DNA from: Ferrimonas balearica
Lineage (GTDB): Bacteria > Pseudomonadota > Gammaproteobacteria > Enterobacterales > Shewanellaceae
Length of the DNA: 64,000 bases
Direction: 5' to 3'
Assembly (NCBI RefSeq): GCF_019802055.1
Contig: NZ_JAHVHW010000007.1
Location: 124,001 to 188,000 of the forward strand
A model generated the notes under the pieces. That model saw only the letters and a list, made by a program, of their open reading frames with translations. It ran no database searches and had not been told where the DNA came from. This document shows, in pieces, positions 43,969-58,866 of this stretch. How positions within the stretch are numbered: position 1 is the first letter of the stretch; every line of letters starts with the position of its first letter. The position numbers were made by a program, and so were the translations under genes.

Positions 43969-46467
43969 ATGAGACTGAATAAAATCATGGCGTCGATGCT
44001 GCTGGTCGGGGTGACCTACACGGGTCATGCTCAGGCTGCCGGATTCGAGCCATTTGTCGTTGACGACATTAAAGTTGAAGGATTGCAGCGTGTTGCCCTT
44101 GGGGCGGCACTGCTTAACTTACCTATCAAAGTCGGGGATGAGCTGGACCCATTGCTGCTGCAGCAGTCGATCCGTGCGCTTTACGCCTCTTCCAACTTTG
44201 AAGACGTTCAGGTGTCCCGAGATGGGAACACCCTGGTGGTCAAAGTGACCGAACGTCCCACCATCTCCAGCATCGTTCTTGATGGCAACAAAGACATCAA
44301 GGATGAGCAGTTGCAGGAAAGCCTCGACAGCTCCGGCGTAAAAGTCGGCGAGCCTCTCGACCGCACCATTCTCACCGAGATTGAGAAAGGCCTGCAGGAC
44401 TTCTACTTCAGCGTGGGTAAGTACAACGCCCGCGTGGAAGCTCAGGTGGTCAATCTGCCCCGTAACCGGGTTGAGCTGAAGTTCCAGTTTAAAGAGGGTG
44501 ATGCCGCTGAGATCCACCAGATCAACGTGGTCGGTAACACCATCTTTGCGGACGACGAATTGATCAGCCAACTGGAGCTGACCGACTATGTCGCCTGGTG
44601 GGACTTCTTCGGCGATCGCCGCTACCAGAAGCAGAAGCTGGAAGGCGATCTGGAAACCCTCACCTCCTATTACCAGGATCGTGGCTATATCCGCTTCCGT
44701 GTCGACTCCACCCAGGTGGCGATGACCCCGGATAAGAAGGCGCTCTACGTCACCATCAACGTGGATGAAGGCGAGAAATACACCGTTAAGGAGATCAACC
44801 TGACCGGTGAGCTTCTGGATAAGCGTGAGCTGCTGGAGCGTCTGGTTCCGCTGCAAACGGGCAGCACCTATAACGGTGCCGAAGTGACCTTCACCGAGGA
44901 GCTGATCAGTAAGTTCCTGGGCCGCTACGGTTATGCCTACCCGGAAGTGAGTACCTACCCTGAAATTGATGATGAGACTCAGGAAGTCACCCTCAACATC
45001 AACATCAATCCAGGCAAACGCGTCTATGTCCGCAATGTAGAGTTCACCGGTAACCAGGTGACCAAGGACGAGGTGCTGCGCCGCGAGATGCGTCAGATGG
45101 AGGGGGCCTGGCTGAATAGCCGTAATGTCGAACTCTCCAAAGAGCGTCTGAACCGTCTCGGCTTCTTTGAAACCGTTGAGTCCACGACCACGCCGGTTCC
45201 CGGTTCCGATGACCTGGTAGATGTCACCTACAACGTCAAAGAGCAGCCCTCCGGCTCCTTTACCTTTGGCGTGGGCTACGGTACCGAGAGTAAGCTGAGT
45301 CTGCAGTTGGGCCTGTCCCAGAGCAACTTTATGGGCTCCGGTAACAGCGTTGGCATCAACGTCAACACCAACAGCTACTCCAAGAGTGTGAACCTCTCCT
45401 ATCGCGATCCTTATTTCACCAAGGACGGCGTAAGTGCAGGGGGGAACATCTATTGGTCCGCCTTTGACGCTGACCAGTTCTACTTGGAGTCCTATAAGAA
45501 CGACTCTTACGGCCTGGGCTTTGATCTCTCCTGGCCGGTGAACGAATACAACCGTCTGGGTGTGGGTATCGGCTATCGCCACAACGAACTGTCCGAAGTG
45601 TCGCCCTATCAGCAGGTGTTGAAGTTCTACAACATCTACGCGGATGTGAATAACCCGACCACCACGCTGGCGTTCGACAACTTTGAGTTTAATGGCAACT
45701 GGACCCGAAGCACGCTGAACCGCGGCATGTTCCCCACAGCCGGTAACAACCAGCGTTTTACCGGTAAAATGACGGTTCCGGGCAGTGACAACCAGTACTT
45801 TAAACTGAACTTTGACACCAGCTTCTACGTCCCGCTGAACCGGACCCATGAGTGGGTGTTCCTGACCCGGGGACGGGTGGGCTACGGTAATGGCTACGGC
45901 ACCTTCGACAACGGTGGCGTGGAGCACGACCAGATCCTGCCGTTCTGGGAGAACTTCTACGCCGGGGGCAGCACCATTCTGCGCGGCTTCGAAACCAACT
46001 CCGTGGGTCCGCGTGCTTTCTACCTGACCGGTGATGGCACCCCCTGTATCCCGGACCCGTCAGGTTTCCCGGGCTGCAGTCTGCCGGGTAGCCCGGATAC
46101 CATTTCGGTGGATAGCGGCCGCTCCGTGGGCGGTAATGCCATTGCCACCCTGAGTGCCGAGCTGATCGTTCCGACGCCGTTCCTGGACGAAGCTTATCGC
46201 AACACCGTACGGACCTCGTTGTTCGTTGATGCCGGTAACGTGTGGGATACGGAGTTTGATTACGACAGCTACCGCTTCCTGCCGCAGTCGGAGTTTGATA
46301 AGTTGCAGGACTTCTCTGACCCCGGTCGGATCCGGGCCTCCTACGGTCTTTCCGTGCAGTGGGTTTCCCCGATGGGGCCGATGGTGTTCAGCCTGGCCTG
46401 GCCCATCAAGGAATACGAGGGAGACAGAACGGAAGTCTTCTCGTTTAACATTGGCCGCACGTTCTAA
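43969..46467 (+). CDS. bamA: Outer membrane protein assembly factor BamA
   Basis: Central protein of the BAM complex that folds beta-barrel proteins into the outer membrane. 832 residues. A signal peptide ends at about TYTGHAQAA; five POTRA domains fill residues to about 430, and the C-terminal 16-strand barrel ends in a terminal phenylalanine (FSFNIGRTF), the BAM recognition signal. Barrel marks VRFRVD and [16 protein letters not shown] are visible. Followed by skp. Confidence 0.98.
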   Translation: MRLNKIMASMLLVGVTYTGHAQAAGFEPFVVDDIKVEGLQRVALGAALLNLPIKVGDELDPLLLQQSIRALYASSNFEDVQVSRDGNTLVVKVTERPTISSIVLDGNKDIKDEQLQESLDSSGVKVGEPLDRTILTEIEKGLQDFYFSVGKYNARVEAQVVNLPRNRVELKFQFKEGDAAEIHQINVVGNTIFADDELISQLELTDYVAWWDFFGDRRYQKQKLEGDLETLTSYYQDRGYIRFRVDSTQVAMTPDKKALYVTINVDEGEKYTVKEINLTGELLDKRELLERLVPLQTGSTYNGAEVTFTEELISKFLGRYGYAYPEVSTYPEIDDETQEVTLNININPGKRVYVRNVEFTGNQVTKDEVLRREMRQMEGAWLNSRNVELSKERLNRLGFFETVESTTTPVPGSDDLVDVTYNVKEQPSGSFTFGVGYGTESKLSLQLGLSQSNFMGSGNSVGINVNTNSYSKSVNLSYRDPYFTKDGVSAGGNIYWSAFDADQFYLESYKNDSYGLGFDLSWPVNEYNRLGVGIGYRHNELSEVSPYQQVLKFYNIYADVNNPTTTLAFDNFEFNGNWTRSTLNRGMFPTAGNNQRFTGKMTVPGSDNQYFKLNFDTSFYVPLNRTHEWVFLTRGRVGYGNGYGTFDNGGVEHDQILPFWENFYAGGSTILRGFETNSVGPRAFYLTGDGTPCIPDPSGFPGCSLPGSPDTISVDSGRSVGGNAIATLSAELIVPTPFLDEAYRNTVRTSLFVDAGNVWDTEFDYDSYRFLPQSEFDKLQDFSDPGRIRASYGLSVQWVSPMGPMVFSLAWPIKEYEGDRTEVFSFNIGRTF

Positions 46468-46508
46468 CACGACGTGGGTTTGAGATTCTTTTTGAAGGAG
46501 TGAGTGTT

Positions 46509-47012
46509 TTGAAAAAAGTGATTGCTACCGCCGCCTTGATGCTGGCGACCCTGGCTCCGGCCGCTATGGCCGAGCAGAAGATCGCCATCGTTGATATGGG
46601 CGCGGTTGTTGCTCAGCACCCGCAGCGTGAAGCCATCGGCCAGCAGATGGAAAAGGACTTCGGTGAGCGCATGGCAGAAGTGCGCAAGCTGCAAGAGGAA
46701 CTGCGCGGTCTGGCTGAGAAGAGCCAGCGTGACGGTGCTCTGATGTCTGACCAGCAGAAAACTGAGCTGGAGCGCCAGGCTCAGTCCATTCAGGCCGACC
46801 TGCAGCTGAAGGGTCAGGCGCTGGAAGAGGACATGCAGAAGCGTCAGGCTCAGGAGCAGCAGAAGATCCTGATGGACGTGAAGCGTGCCATCGATTCCGT
46901 TGCCGCTGCTGAAGGCTATGACATTGTTCTGGAAGCCCGCGCAGCGCTCTATGCCAAAGAGCAGATCGACATCTCTGCTAAGGTTGTGGAAACCATCTCC
47001 AAGGGCAACTGA
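46509..47012 (+). CDS. skp: Periplasmic chaperone Skp/OmpH
   Basis: Chaperone that holds unfolded outer-membrane proteins in the periplasm. 167 residues. I chose the TTG at 46509 because GAAGGAG (46494-46500) is eight bases before it; the product then begins MKKVIATAALMLATLAPAAMA, a clean signal peptide. The mature protein is mainly a long coiled coil (residues about 45-120). An upstream GTG at 46500 is inside the ribosome site. Confidence 0.95.
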   Translation: MKKVIATAALMLATLAPAAMAEQKIAIVDMGAVVAQHPQREAIGQQMEKDFGERMAEVRKLQEELRGLAEKSQRDGALMSDQQKTELERQAQSIQADLQLKGQALEEDMQKRQAQEQQKILMDVKRAIDSVAAAEGYDIVLEARAALYAKEQIDISAKVVETISKGN

Positions 47013-47015
47013 TCC

Positions 47016-48053
47016 ATGACGACAATGACCCTGGCGCAGTTGGCGAGCGCCCTAGGGGCTCGTCTGCAGGGTAATGGCGACACCCTCATTGAGGGTGTCG
47101 CTACGTTGAGCAATGCCAACGCCTCGCAGATCGCCTTCCTGGCCAACAGTAAATATCGCAGTCAGCTGGACAGCACCGCCGCCGGGGCGGTGATTTTGTC
47201 TGAAGCGGATGCCGAACATTTCACCGGCAACGCGCTGATCATGGCCAATCCCTATCTGGGATACGCTCAAGTCGCGCAGTTGCTGGACACGACACCGGAT
47301 TCTGCGGAAGGGGTTCACCCGACGGCGGTAGTGCATCCGGAAGCAACCCTGGGCGACAATGTGAGTGTTGGCGCGAACGCGGTGATCGAAGCGGGCGCCG
47401 TTATCGGTGATAATACCCAGATCGGCCCCGGCTGCGTCATCGGACGTGGCGCTCAGGTCGGTGCTGGCACCAAACTGTGGGCCAATGTGACCCTGTACCA
47501 CAGCGTAGTGCTGGGCGCGGAGTGCATTGTGCACAGCGGTGCTGTCATCGGCTCCGACGGTTTCGGTTATGCCAATGAGAAGGGCCAGTGGGTTAAGATC
47601 CCGCAGTTGGGCTCGGTTCGTATTGGCGACCGGGTTGAGATTGGCGCTAATGCCTGCATCGACCGGGGGGCGCTGGATGACACCATCATCGAAGAGGGCG
47701 TGATCCTCGATAATCTGGTTCAGATTGCCCATAACGACGTGATTGGCGCGCATACCGCAATCGCTGGCGCGACCGTTGTGGCAGGCAGTACCTCCATCGG
47801 CAAGTACTGCATCATTGGTGGCAACAGCGCCATTGCTGGCCATCTGACCATCGCCGATGGCACCCACATCTCCGGCATGACCGGGGTGACCGGGAGCATC
47901 AAGGAAAAAGGGCTGTACGCCTCGCCCCCGCCGCTGCAGGAAGCAAAACAATGGCGGAAAAATAGCGTGCGTATGCGACAGCTGGACGAGATGTACCGCC
48001 GCCTGCGCGATCTGGAAAAGCAGATGGCCCAACTGGCCACTGACGACAACTAA
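47016..48053 (+). CDS. lpxD: UDP-3-O-(3-hydroxymyristoyl)glucosamine N-acyltransferase
   Basis: Third step of lipid A synthesis, adding the second acyl chain. 345 residues. A beta helix of hexapeptide repeats fills the middle (VGANAVIEAGAVIGDNTQIG); the catalytic histidine is likely in IAHNDVIGAHTAIAG. ATG 47016 follows skp by three bases. Part of the envelope operon. Confidence 0.97.
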   Translation: MTTMTLAQLASALGARLQGNGDTLIEGVATLSNANASQIAFLANSKYRSQLDSTAAGAVILSEADAEHFTGNALIMANPYLGYAQVAQLLDTTPDSAEGVHPTAVVHPEATLGDNVSVGANAVIEAGAVIGDNTQIGPGCVIGRGAQVGAGTKLWANVTLYHSVVLGAECIVHSGAVIGSDGFGYANEKGQWVKIPQLGSVRIGDRVEIGANACIDRGALDDTIIEEGVILDNLVQIAHNDVIGAHTAIAGATVVAGSTSIGKYCIIGGNSAIAGHLTIADGTHISGMTGVTGSIKEKGLYASPPPLQEAKQWRKNSVRMRQLDEMYRRLRDLEKQMAQLATDDN

Positions 48054-48074
48054 TTTTTTCTTGAGGACAGTGCT

Positions 48075-48524
48075 TTGTCAGAGCAACTGAACACCATGGA
48101 TATCCAGGAGATCCTGGACTATTTGCCGCATCGCCACCCCTTCGTCCTGGTGGACCGCGTGCTGGATATCGTACCTGGCGAGCGCCTGGTGGCTCGCAAG
48201 AACGTCACCTTTAATGAGCCCTTCTTTCCGGGTCACTTCCCCAATATGGCGATCATGCCCGGGGTACTGATTCTCGAAGCTCTGGCTCAGGCGTCCGCCA
48301 TTCTGGCGTTCAAAACCCATGGTAAGCAGGACAACGCCCTGTACCTGTTCGCCGGCATCGACAACGCCCGCTTTAAGCAGCCTGTTGTCCCCGGAGACTG
48401 CCTCACACTGGAAGTGGAATTCATCAAGGAACGCCGTGGCATTGCCTTTTACGCTGCCCGTGCCCTGGTTGATGGCAAGGTGGTCTGCAGCGCAGACCTG
48501 ATGTGTGCCAAACGCGAGATCTAA
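48075..48524 (+). CDS. fabZ: 3-hydroxyacyl-ACP dehydratase FabZ
   Basis: Dehydrates beta-hydroxyacyl-ACP in fatty-acid elongation. 149 residues, one hot-dog domain with the catalytic histidine in [14 protein letters not shown] and glutamate in LEALAQASA. The start is TTG 48075 (GAGGA seven bases upstream); ATG 48096 would start [12 protein letters not shown] and is the alternative. Between lpxD and lpxA as usual. Confidence 0.97.
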   Translation: MSEQLNTMDIQEILDYLPHRHPFVLVDRVLDIVPGERLVARKNVTFNEPFFPGHFPNMAIMPGVLILEALAQASAILAFKTHGKQDNALYLFAGIDNARFKQPVVPGDCLTLEVEFIKERRGIAFYAARALVDGKVVCSADLMCAKREI

Positions 48525-48527
48525 GAC

Positions 48528-49298
48528 GTGATTGATGCTACTGCCGTCGTTCATCCGGACGCGAAAATCGGAAATAACGTGACTATCGGGCCGTTCTGTT
48601 ACGTCGGCCCGGACGTGATCATTGGCGACGACACCTGGCTAAGCAGCCACGTGGTAATCAAAGGCCCGGCGACCATTGGAAAGGGCAACAAGTTCTTCCA
48701 GTTCTCCTCCATTGGTGAAGAGTGCCAGGACAAGAAATACATGGGTGAGCCGACTCGTGTTGAGATTGGCGACAACAACGTATTCCGCGAGTGCTGCACC
48801 GTGCACCGTGGCACCGTACAGGATGAGGGGCTGACCAAGATCGGCTCTGACAACCTGTTTATGGCCTACACCCACGTGGCCCACGATTGCGTCGTCGGTA
48901 ACCATGTGATTCTGGCCAACAATGCCTCCATCGCCGGCCACGTTAAAGTGGACGACTGGGCGATCCTGGGCGGCATGACCGGCGTGCACCAGTTTGTTCA
49001 CATCGGGGCTCACGCCTTCACCGCAGGCTGCTCTCTGGTACTGCAGGATGTGCCGCCCTATGTGATGGTGTCCGGTCAGAGTGCGGTACCCCGCGCCACT
49101 AACAGCGAAGGTCTGAAGCGTCGCAACTTCTCCAAGGAAGCGGTGCTGGCGATCCGTCGTGCCTACAAGCTGCTCTATCGCAGCGGCTTGACCACGGCCG
49201 AAGCGCTGCCCCAAATCCGGGAACTGGCCGAAGAGCATCCCGAGGTCGCCATCATGGCCGACTTCGTGGAGAACTCCAGCCGCGGTATCGTGCGCTAA
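48528..49298 (+). CDS. lpxA: UDP-N-acetylglucosamine acyltransferase
   Basis: First step of lipid A synthesis, adding 3-hydroxyacyl to UDP-GlcNAc. 256 residues, GTG start. Beta-helix repeats start [15 protein letters not shown]; the catalytic histidine is in [20 protein letters not shown]. The C-terminus [20 protein letters not shown] is conserved. Three bases after fabZ. Confidence 0.98.
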   Translation: MIDATAVVHPDAKIGNNVTIGPFCYVGPDVIIGDDTWLSSHVVIKGPATIGKGNKFFQFSSIGEECQDKKYMGEPTRVEIGDNNVFRECCTVHRGTVQDEGLTKIGSDNLFMAYTHVAHDCVVGNHVILANNASIAGHVKVDDWAILGGMTGVHQFVHIGAHAFTAGCSLVLQDVPPYVMVSGQSAVPRATNSEGLKRRNFSKEAVLAIRRAYKLLYRSGLTTAEALPQIRELAEEHPEVAIMADFVENSSRGIVR

Positions 49299-49314
49299 CG
49301 ATGAGGAGAGACGC

Positions 49315-50487
49315 TTGCGTCCATTAACCATCGGAATCGTCGCCGGAGAACTCTCCGGCGATATTTTAGGTGCTGGTCTTATCCAAGCGATTCGCGCGCG
49401 TCATCCTGACGCGCGCTTTGTTGGTATTGGCGGCCCCCGCATGCTCGAACTGGGCATGGAGAGCCTCTTCCCGATGGAAGATCTGGCGGTGATGGGGCTG
49501 TTCGAGGTTCTCGGCAGCTTGCCCCGCCTGCTGAAGATTAAGCGGGAGTTAGTGGCGCATCTGTCTGAGCTGAAACCCGACGTGTTTGTGGGGATCGATG
49601 CTCCCGACTTCAACCTGCGGATTGAGAAGATCCTGAAGGATCGCGGTATCCCTACGGTGCACTATGTCAGTCCGTCAGTGTGGGCCTGGCGACCCAAGCG
49701 GATCTTCAAAATCGACGCCGCCACCGATCAGGTACTGGCTCTGTTGCCTTTTGAAAAGGCGTTCTATGACCAGTACAACGTCAGCTGCGAGTTTGTTGGT
49801 CACACACTGGCGGATGAGATCCCGCTGGAGAGCGATCAGGGTGAAGCGCGAGAAGCGCTGGGCCTGCCCCAATCCGGCAAGGTGCTGGCGCTGCTTCCGG
49901 GCAGTCGCGGAGGCGAGATGAGCCGGCTTGGCCCGGACTTCATTCAGACCGCCGCCGAGCTGAAGCGTCGTCAGCCTGAGCTGACCATCGTAGTGCCGCT
50001 GGCCAATGAGCATCGTCGGGCTCAGTTTGATCAGTTGCTGGCGAACTGCCCTGAGCCGCCGGAATTGACTCTGGTGGATGGCCAGTCGCGCACCGTGATG
50101 GCCGCCAGTGACGTCATCCTGCTGGCCTCGGGCACCGCAACACTGGAAGCGATGCTGGTTAAGCGTCCCATGGTGGTGGCGTACAAAGTGGCGCCACTCT
50201 CCTACCAATTGGCCAAACGACTGATGTTGATCGACCGGTTCAGCCTGCCCAATCTGCTCTCCGGGGAGAAGGACCTGGTGCCGGAGTTGATCCAGCACGA
50301 TTGCACCGTGGACAACCTGGTGGCCGAAGTGGAAGCCAAGCTGGCGATGGATCCCGCGCCGCTGTTGGCGCGCTTCACCGAACTGCACAAGCAGATCCGC
50401 CTGGATGCCTCAGAGCGGGCTGCTGACGCCGTGCTGGCGCTGGTGCCTGGGCAACCTCAACGTCTGGCCGGGGAGGCCGCCCAATGA
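49315..50487 (+). CDS. lpxB: Lipid-A-disaccharide synthase
   Basis: Joins UDP-2,3-diacylglucosamine to lipid X, making the lipid A disaccharide. 390 residues, GT19 fold. Start TTG 49315 behind GAGGAGA. Blocks [30 protein letters not shown] and [14 protein letters not shown] are typical. Overlaps rnhB by four bases (ATGA). Confidence 0.97.
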   Translation: MRPLTIGIVAGELSGDILGAGLIQAIRARHPDARFVGIGGPRMLELGMESLFPMEDLAVMGLFEVLGSLPRLLKIKRELVAHLSELKPDVFVGIDAPDFNLRIEKILKDRGIPTVHYVSPSVWAWRPKRIFKIDAATDQVLALLPFEKAFYDQYNVSCEFVGHTLADEIPLESDQGEAREALGLPQSGKVLALLPGSRGGEMSRLGPDFIQTAAELKRRQPELTIVVPLANEHRRAQFDQLLANCPEPPELTLVDGQSRTVMAASDVILLASGTATLEAMLVKRPMVVAYKVAPLSYQLAKRLMLIDRFSLPNLLSGEKDLVPELIQHDCTVDNLVAEVEAKLAMDPAPLLARFTELHKQIRLDASERAADAVLALVPGQPQRLAGEAAQ

Positions 50488-51059
50488 CCCTGTTGATCGC
50501 CGGTGTGGATGAAGTGGGCCGTGGCCCACTGGTGGGTGACGTGGTCACTGCCGCCGTGATTCTTGACCCCAACAACCCCATTGAGGGGCTGCGAGACTCC
50601 AAGAAACTCAGTGAAAAACGGCGAGCGGCCCTTTACGATGAGATCCGTGAAAAAGCCTTGGCCTGGTGCGTAGCGCGGGCCAGCGTGGCGGAGATCGATC
50701 AACTGAATATTCTCCACGCCACCATGCTCGCCATGCAGCGTGCCGTGGCGGGCCTGCCCGTGACGCCCGGGCTGATCCGGGTGGACGGCAACCGCTGTCC
50801 CGATTTCGGTGGCCTGGCGGCAGAAGCCCTGGTCAAGGGTGATGATAAGGAACCGGCGATCAGTGCCGCCTCCATCTTGGCGAAAGTGACCCGGGACGAG
50901 GAGATGAAAGCGCTGGATCAGCGTTATCCTCAGTACGGATTTGCGGCCCACAAAGGGTATCCGACGGCGGTCCACCTGACTGCCCTGGCGGAGCATGGTG
51001 CTCTGCCTGAACATCGCACCAGTTTTAAACCGGTCCGGCGAGCGCTGGGCCTGGAGTAA
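50484..51059 (+). CDS. rnhB: Ribonuclease HII
   Basis: Cleaves RNA in RNA-DNA hybrids and removes single ribonucleotides from DNA. 191 residues. The catalytic acid pair is in [20 protein letters not shown], and the later acidic residues in RVDGNRCPD and [19 protein letters not shown]. Between lpxB and dnaE as in related bacteria. Confidence 0.97.
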   Translation: MTLLIAGVDEVGRGPLVGDVVTAAVILDPNNPIEGLRDSKKLSEKRRAALYDEIREKALAWCVARASVAEIDQLNILHATMLAMQRAVAGLPVTPGLIRVDGNRCPDFGGLAAEALVKGDDKEPAISAASILAKVTRDEEMKALDQRYPQYGFAAHKGYPTAVHLTALAEHGALPEHRTSFKPVRRALGLE

Positions 51060-51070
51060 CGACACACGCC

Positions 51071-54568
<3,498 letters not shown>

Positions 54569-54604
54569 CGGCTGGGGCGGCGCCCCCCCGAAAAGAGTAT
54601 TGGT

Positions 54605-55564
54605 ATGAGCCTGGAATTTCTGGAATTTGAACAACCGATCGCGGAACTGCAAGCCAAGATCGAAGAGCTGAAAAACGTCTCCCAAAATGGCGATCTGGAC
54701 CTGGATCTGCAAAAGGAGATCTCTCAGCTGGAGGAGAAGCGCGAAGGGCTGACCCGCAAAATCTTCGCCTCTCTGGAGCCGTGGCAGGTGGCCCAGATGG
54801 CCCGCCATCCGCTCCGTCCCTATACCCGGGATTACATCGACGCGATGTTTACCGAGTTCGACGAACTCTGTGGTGACCGCGCGTTTGCCAACGATGAGGC
54901 GATCATCGGTGGTACTGCCCGCTTTAATGGTCAGCCGGTGATGGTGATTGGCCACCAGAAAGGCCGCGACACCAAAGAGAAGATCCGCCGCAACTTCGGC
55001 ATGCCTCGTCCGGAGGGTTATCGCAAGGCCCTGCGCCTGATGGAGATGGCAGAGCGTTTCCGCATGCCGATCATCACCTTTATCGACACCCCTGGCGCCT
55101 ACCCGGGTGTGGGTGCCGAGGAGCGTGGCCAGTCTGAAGCGATCGCCCGCAACCTGAAGGTGATGGCTGGCCTGAAAGTGCCGACCATCTGCACCGTAGT
55201 GGGTGAAGGTGGCTCCGGTGGCGCTTTGGCCATCGGTGTGGGTGACCGCGTCAACATGCTGCAGTACTCCACCTACTCCGTTATCTCCCCGGAGGGCTGT
55301 GCCTCCATTCTGTGGAAGGATGCCGGTAAGGCCTCTCTGGCCGCAGAAGCGATGGGAATCACCGCAGACCGCCTGCATGAACTGGGCCTGGTGGACAACG
55401 TGATCCGCGAGCCGATGGGCGGTGCCCACCGGGATGTGGCGATGATGGCGGACGCCCTGCGCGCTCGTCTGGAAGAGGACCTGGCGGTACTGCAGGGTCT
55501 GGACCTGGATACCCTGCTGTCTCAGCGCTATGAGCGTCTGATGGGGTACGGTTATTGTCGCTAA
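54605..55564 (+). CDS. accA: Acetyl-CoA carboxylase carboxyltransferase subunit alpha
   Basis: Forms malonyl-CoA for fatty-acid synthesis, with AccD. 319 residues. [18 protein letters not shown] and the [18 protein letters not shown] block are diagnostic; the N-terminus is a coiled region. Positioned after dnaE as in E. coli. The tail overlaps the tilS start by 10 bases. Confidence 0.98.
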   Translation: MSLEFLEFEQPIAELQAKIEELKNVSQNGDLDLDLQKEISQLEEKREGLTRKIFASLEPWQVAQMARHPLRPYTRDYIDAMFTEFDELCGDRAFANDEAIIGGTARFNGQPVMVIGHQKGRDTKEKIRRNFGMPRPEGYRKALRLMEMAERFRMPIITFIDTPGAYPGVGAEERGQSEAIARNLKVMAGLKVPTICTVVGEGGSGGALAIGVGDRVNMLQYSTYSVISPEGCASILWKDAGKASLAAEAMGITADRLHELGLVDNVIREPMGGAHRDVAMMADALRARLEEDLAVLQGLDLDTLLSQRYERLMGYGYCR

Positions 55565-56901
55565 ACGACGCCCTGGCGCGGCTTGACGCCGCGCTGGCCG
55601 AAGCCCTTCGGCCCCACCTCGACACTGGTGGCCACATCTGGCTGGCTTACAGTGGCGGGGTGGATTCTGAATTGATGGCGCTTTGCCTGGCCCGCTGGGC
55701 AAAGCACCACCCCTCACACGGCATCTCCCTTATCCATGTTCATCACGGCCTGTCAGCGTACGCTGATCAGTGGGCCGCGCACTGCCGTGCCCAGGCGCAG
55801 CAACACGCGCTGCCGCTGGAGGTGCTTCATGTCAGTCTGAAGCAGGGGCCGCGTGTCAGTGTGGAAGCCAGTGCCCGTGAGGCACGCTATCGGGCGTTTG
55901 CCGAGCGGATGAAAGCCGGAGACCTGCTGCTGACGGCGCACCACCTGGATGACCAGGCGGAGTCATTCTTGCTGGCACTGAAGCGGGGCAGCGGTCCACT
56001 GGGGTTATCGGGCATGGCCCCGATCCAGCCGTTTGCTGGCGGGCTGCAGATCCGACCCTGGCTGGGAATCCGACGCCGCGAGATTGAAGCGGCGGCCGCC
56101 ACCCTTTCCCTCAGCCATATTGAGGACGACAGTAATCGGGATCCCCGCTTTGATCGCAACTTCCTGCGTCTGGACGTGTTGCCCATGCTCAATGAGCGCT
56201 GGCCCGGATTCAGTCAGGCGGTGGCGCGCAGTGCCATACTGTGCGCTGAGCAACAGCAGTTGTGCGATGAACTGGCGGAGCAGGATCTTCATCGATACCG
56301 CCGGGAGGACGGTGCGCTGAGCGCATCCGCTTTGCTGGTGTTGTCCGATGCCCGCCGCAACAATCTGGTCCGCTACTGGCTCAGGGAGCAGGGGGCCCGG
56401 TTGCCCAGCCAGGTGCAGATGGGCGCGATGAAAGCGCTCTGGCTGGCCAGGGAGGACGCGCAACCTCAGCTGGATTGGGGTACCCACACCTTAAGGCGCT
56501 TTCAGGATGGCATCTACCTGTTGGCCCAGCAGACGGCAACGATGCCGAATGAAGAGAACATCAATCTTGAAGCGCCGCTGACGCTGGCCAATGGTGAGCG
56601 TTGGAACTTTGAGTTGGCTGAAGAGGGGCCGAGACTCCTTGGCCCGGGATGCGGACAGCGGGTTACGGTTCGCTACGGTCTGCCCGGCACCTTGCGACTG
56701 AAACCGGCGGGCCGATCTGGCTCCCGCCCCCTTAAGAAACTCTGGCAGGAGTATGGCGTGCCTCCCTGGCAACGTGGTCGCGTGGCGATGCTCTGTTACG
56801 ATGGTGAGGTAGTGGCGGCGCTGGGCCATTGGATAGAGAGCCACGCACTGTGCCAAACGGGGCAGGGCTGGCAGCCGGTAGCACAAAAGACAGAACAGTA
56901 A
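55555..56901 (+). CDS. tilS: tRNA(Ile)-lysidine synthase
   Basis: Adds lysine to C34 of tRNA-Ile (CAU), changing it to read AUA. 448 residues. The PP-loop is [17 protein letters not shown] near residue 30; [19 protein letters not shown] near 125 is the second block, and C-terminal TilS domains follow. The start is TTG 55555, within the accA end, with no strong ribosome site, so coupling to accA is likely. Confidence 0.95.
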   Translation: MSLNDALARLDAALAEALRPHLDTGGHIWLAYSGGVDSELMALCLARWAKHHPSHGISLIHVHHGLSAYADQWAAHCRAQAQQHALPLEVLHVSLKQGPRVSVEASAREARYRAFAERMKAGDLLLTAHHLDDQAESFLLALKRGSGPLGLSGMAPIQPFAGGLQIRPWLGIRRREIEAAAATLSLSHIEDDSNRDPRFDRNFLRLDVLPMLNERWPGFSQAVARSAILCAEQQQLCDELAEQDLHRYRREDGALSASALLVLSDARRNNLVRYWLREQGARLPSQVQMGAMKALWLAREDAQPQLDWGTHTLRRFQDGIYLLAQQTATMPNEENINLEAPLTLANGERWNFELAEEGPRLLGPGCGQRVTVRYGLPGTLRLKPAGRSGSRPLKKLWQEYGVPPWQRGRVAMLCYDGEVVAALGHWIESHALCQTGQGWQPVAQKTEQ

Positions 56902-56920
56902 CGACGGAGAAGTACTAAGG

Positions 56921-58864
56921 ATGGATCACGGCTGGCTCGAAACAGGATTGGCGATGGCAGCCATGGCCGTATTGGCGTTGTGGTTGTGTCGCCGTTTGGG
57001 GTTGCCGGTGATTCTGGCCTGGTTGGGGCTGGGGTTGCTGGCGGGTCCACAGGGACTGAACTGGCTGGCCCCGGATGAGATCCACCTTGTGGCGGAGCTG
57101 GGCATCGTCTTCCTGATGTTTTCCCTTGGGCTGGAGTTCTCGCTGCCCCGATTGTGGGCGATGAGAAGCCGGGTATTTGGCCTTGGCTCCCTCCAGGTGC
57201 TGGTGACCGGTGGATTGGCCTGGCTGATTGCGCTGGCACTGGGGATCGACCTCCGTTCCGCACTGGTGGTGGGGGCGGCCATCGCCCTCTCTTCCACCGC
57301 CATTGTGTTGAAACAACTTGATGAGCAGGGCTGGCTCAACCGCCGTCATGGCGAGTTGTCGGTCAGCATCCTTCTGTTTCAGGACTTGGCGGTTATCCCC
57401 CTGCTGATCATCATCCCCATGCTGGGCTCCGACAGCGCCGGTACCGCGTTGCTCGTCGAGCTGGGCTGGGCGCTGTTGAAGGGGCTGGCGGCCTTTGCCA
57501 TTCTGCTCTGGGCTGGCGGCTATCTGCTGCCTCGCCTGTTTGATGAGGTGGCCCGCTCCCGCTCCGAAGAACTCTTTGTGCTGACCACCCTGGTGGTGGC
57601 GTTGGCCACCGGTTTTGTCACCTTATGGCTGGGCCTCTCCATGGCGCTGGGGGCCTTCCTGGCCGGTATGCTGCTGGGTGAGAGCCAGTATCGACAGCAG
57701 CTGGAAGCGGACATCCGCCCCTTCCGCGATCTCCTGATGGGCCTGTTCTTTGTTTCGGTGGGCATGCTGCTGGATCTCAGCCTGGTGATGGACCACGCCC
57801 TTCTGCTGATGGGACTGGTGCTGTCGGTGGTGGTTGGCAAGAGTGCCGTCGTGATGGGGCTGGCGGTGGCCAGTGGGGAGAAACAGAAAGACGCGCTGGC
57901 CACCGGGCTGTGTCTGGCTCAGATCGGCGAGTTCAGTTTTGTTCTGATCGGTCTGGCCCTGACCTGGCAGGTGATTGACCCCACTCTGGCCAACCTGCTG
58001 GTGGTTACCGGTGTCATCTCCATGGCGTTGGCGCCCGCTTTTATCAACCACTGTCTGGATCTGGCCAAGCGCCTGATTGGGCAGGGGCACCAGTGGACCA
58101 GCGAGCAACAGGAGCAGATCCATCTGCCGCAGGAGGACCATGCGCTGCTGCTGGGGTATGGCCGGGTGGGGCAAACCATCGCCCGATTCCTGCGTAAAGA
58201 GGGGATCCCCTATACCGCGCTGGACCTGGACCCTATCCGGGTACGAGAGTCCCGCCGGGGCGGTGAACCGGTCCTGTTCGGGGATGGCCGCCGGGGGGAG
58301 ATCCTCAAGCAGGCGGGCATCGAGCAGGCAAAACTGGTGGTGATCACCTTCGACAACCGACGTGAGATCTTCAATCTGCTCGACTGCATCCGGGAACTGG
58401 CACCGGATTGCCGGATCCTGGTTCGCACCCGGGATGACGATACCCTGATGGCGCTGGAGCAGGCAGGGGCCGACCAGGTGATCCCTGAGAGCCTCGAAGG
58501 CAGTCTGATGCTGGTGTCCCAGGTGCTTTACCAACTGGGGGTGCCGTTACCGGTGATCCTCAAGCGGCTGGAACGGGAGCGGCGTCGCCACTACCGCACG
58601 CTGCACGGTTTCTTCTCAGGCGAAGGGCGGGGCAGTGAACTGCTCCATGGGGTGACGCTGCCGGAGGGGGCCTGGGCCGTTGGCCGCTCCCTCTCCAAGG
58701 TCTCACTGAACCACTGGAAGGTCAGCATCGAGGGAGTCCAACGGGAGCATGATCGCTTAGAGCCTCGGGATGACCTGGTGCTGCGCCCCGGGGATACCCT
58801 GCTGTTGATGGGGGCTTCCAATAAGCTGGATCGCGCCGAACGCCGTCTGCTGGACGGGTACTGA
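56921..58864 (+). CDS. CPA2-family monovalent cation:proton antiporter (KefB/YbaL-like) with RCK domain
   Basis: Inner-membrane K+ or Na+ efflux system of 647 residues. About 13 helices fill residues 1-385 (LGIVFLMFSLGLEFSLPRLW, then FQDLAVIPLLIIIP). A TrkA-N nucleotide-binding domain follows (LLGYGRVGQTIARFLRKEGI, near 410) and a TrkA-C domain closes the protein (residues about 570-647). The RCK fold suggests gating by NAD(H) or similar ligands. ATG 56921 is 19 bases after tilS. Specific ion is not shown. Confidence 0.9.
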   Translation: MDHGWLETGLAMAAMAVLALWLCRRLGLPVILAWLGLGLLAGPQGLNWLAPDEIHLVAELGIVFLMFSLGLEFSLPRLWAMRSRVFGLGSLQVLVTGGLAWLIALALGIDLRSALVVGAAIALSSTAIVLKQLDEQGWLNRRHGELSVSILLFQDLAVIPLLIIIPMLGSDSAGTALLVELGWALLKGLAAFAILLWAGGYLLPRLFDEVARSRSEELFVLTTLVVALATGFVTLWLGLSMALGAFLAGMLLGESQYRQQLEADIRPFRDLLMGLFFVSVGMLLDLSLVMDHALLLMGLVLSVVVGKSAVVMGLAVASGEKQKDALATGLCLAQIGEFSFVLIGLALTWQVIDPTLANLLVVTGVISMALAPAFINHCLDLAKRLIGQGHQWTSEQQEQIHLPQEDHALLLGYGRVGQTIARFLRKEGIPYTALDLDPIRVRESRRGGEPVLFGDGRRGEILKQAGIEQAKLVVITFDNRREIFNLLDCIRELAPDCRILVRTRDDDTLMALEQAGADQVIPESLEGSLMLVSQVLYQLGVPLPVILKRLERERRRHYRTLHGFFSGEGRGSELLHGVTLPEGAWAVGRSLSKVSLNHWKVSIEGVQREHDRLEPRDDLVLRPGDTLLLMGASNKLDRAERRLLDGY

Positions 58865-58866
58865 GA

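Noticed and set aside
44119-45927. 602-codon open frame on the minus strand
   Set aside because: It lies wholly antisense to bamA and has low-complexity valine, histidine and glutamine content typical of a shadow of a biased gene; no motif or ribosome site.
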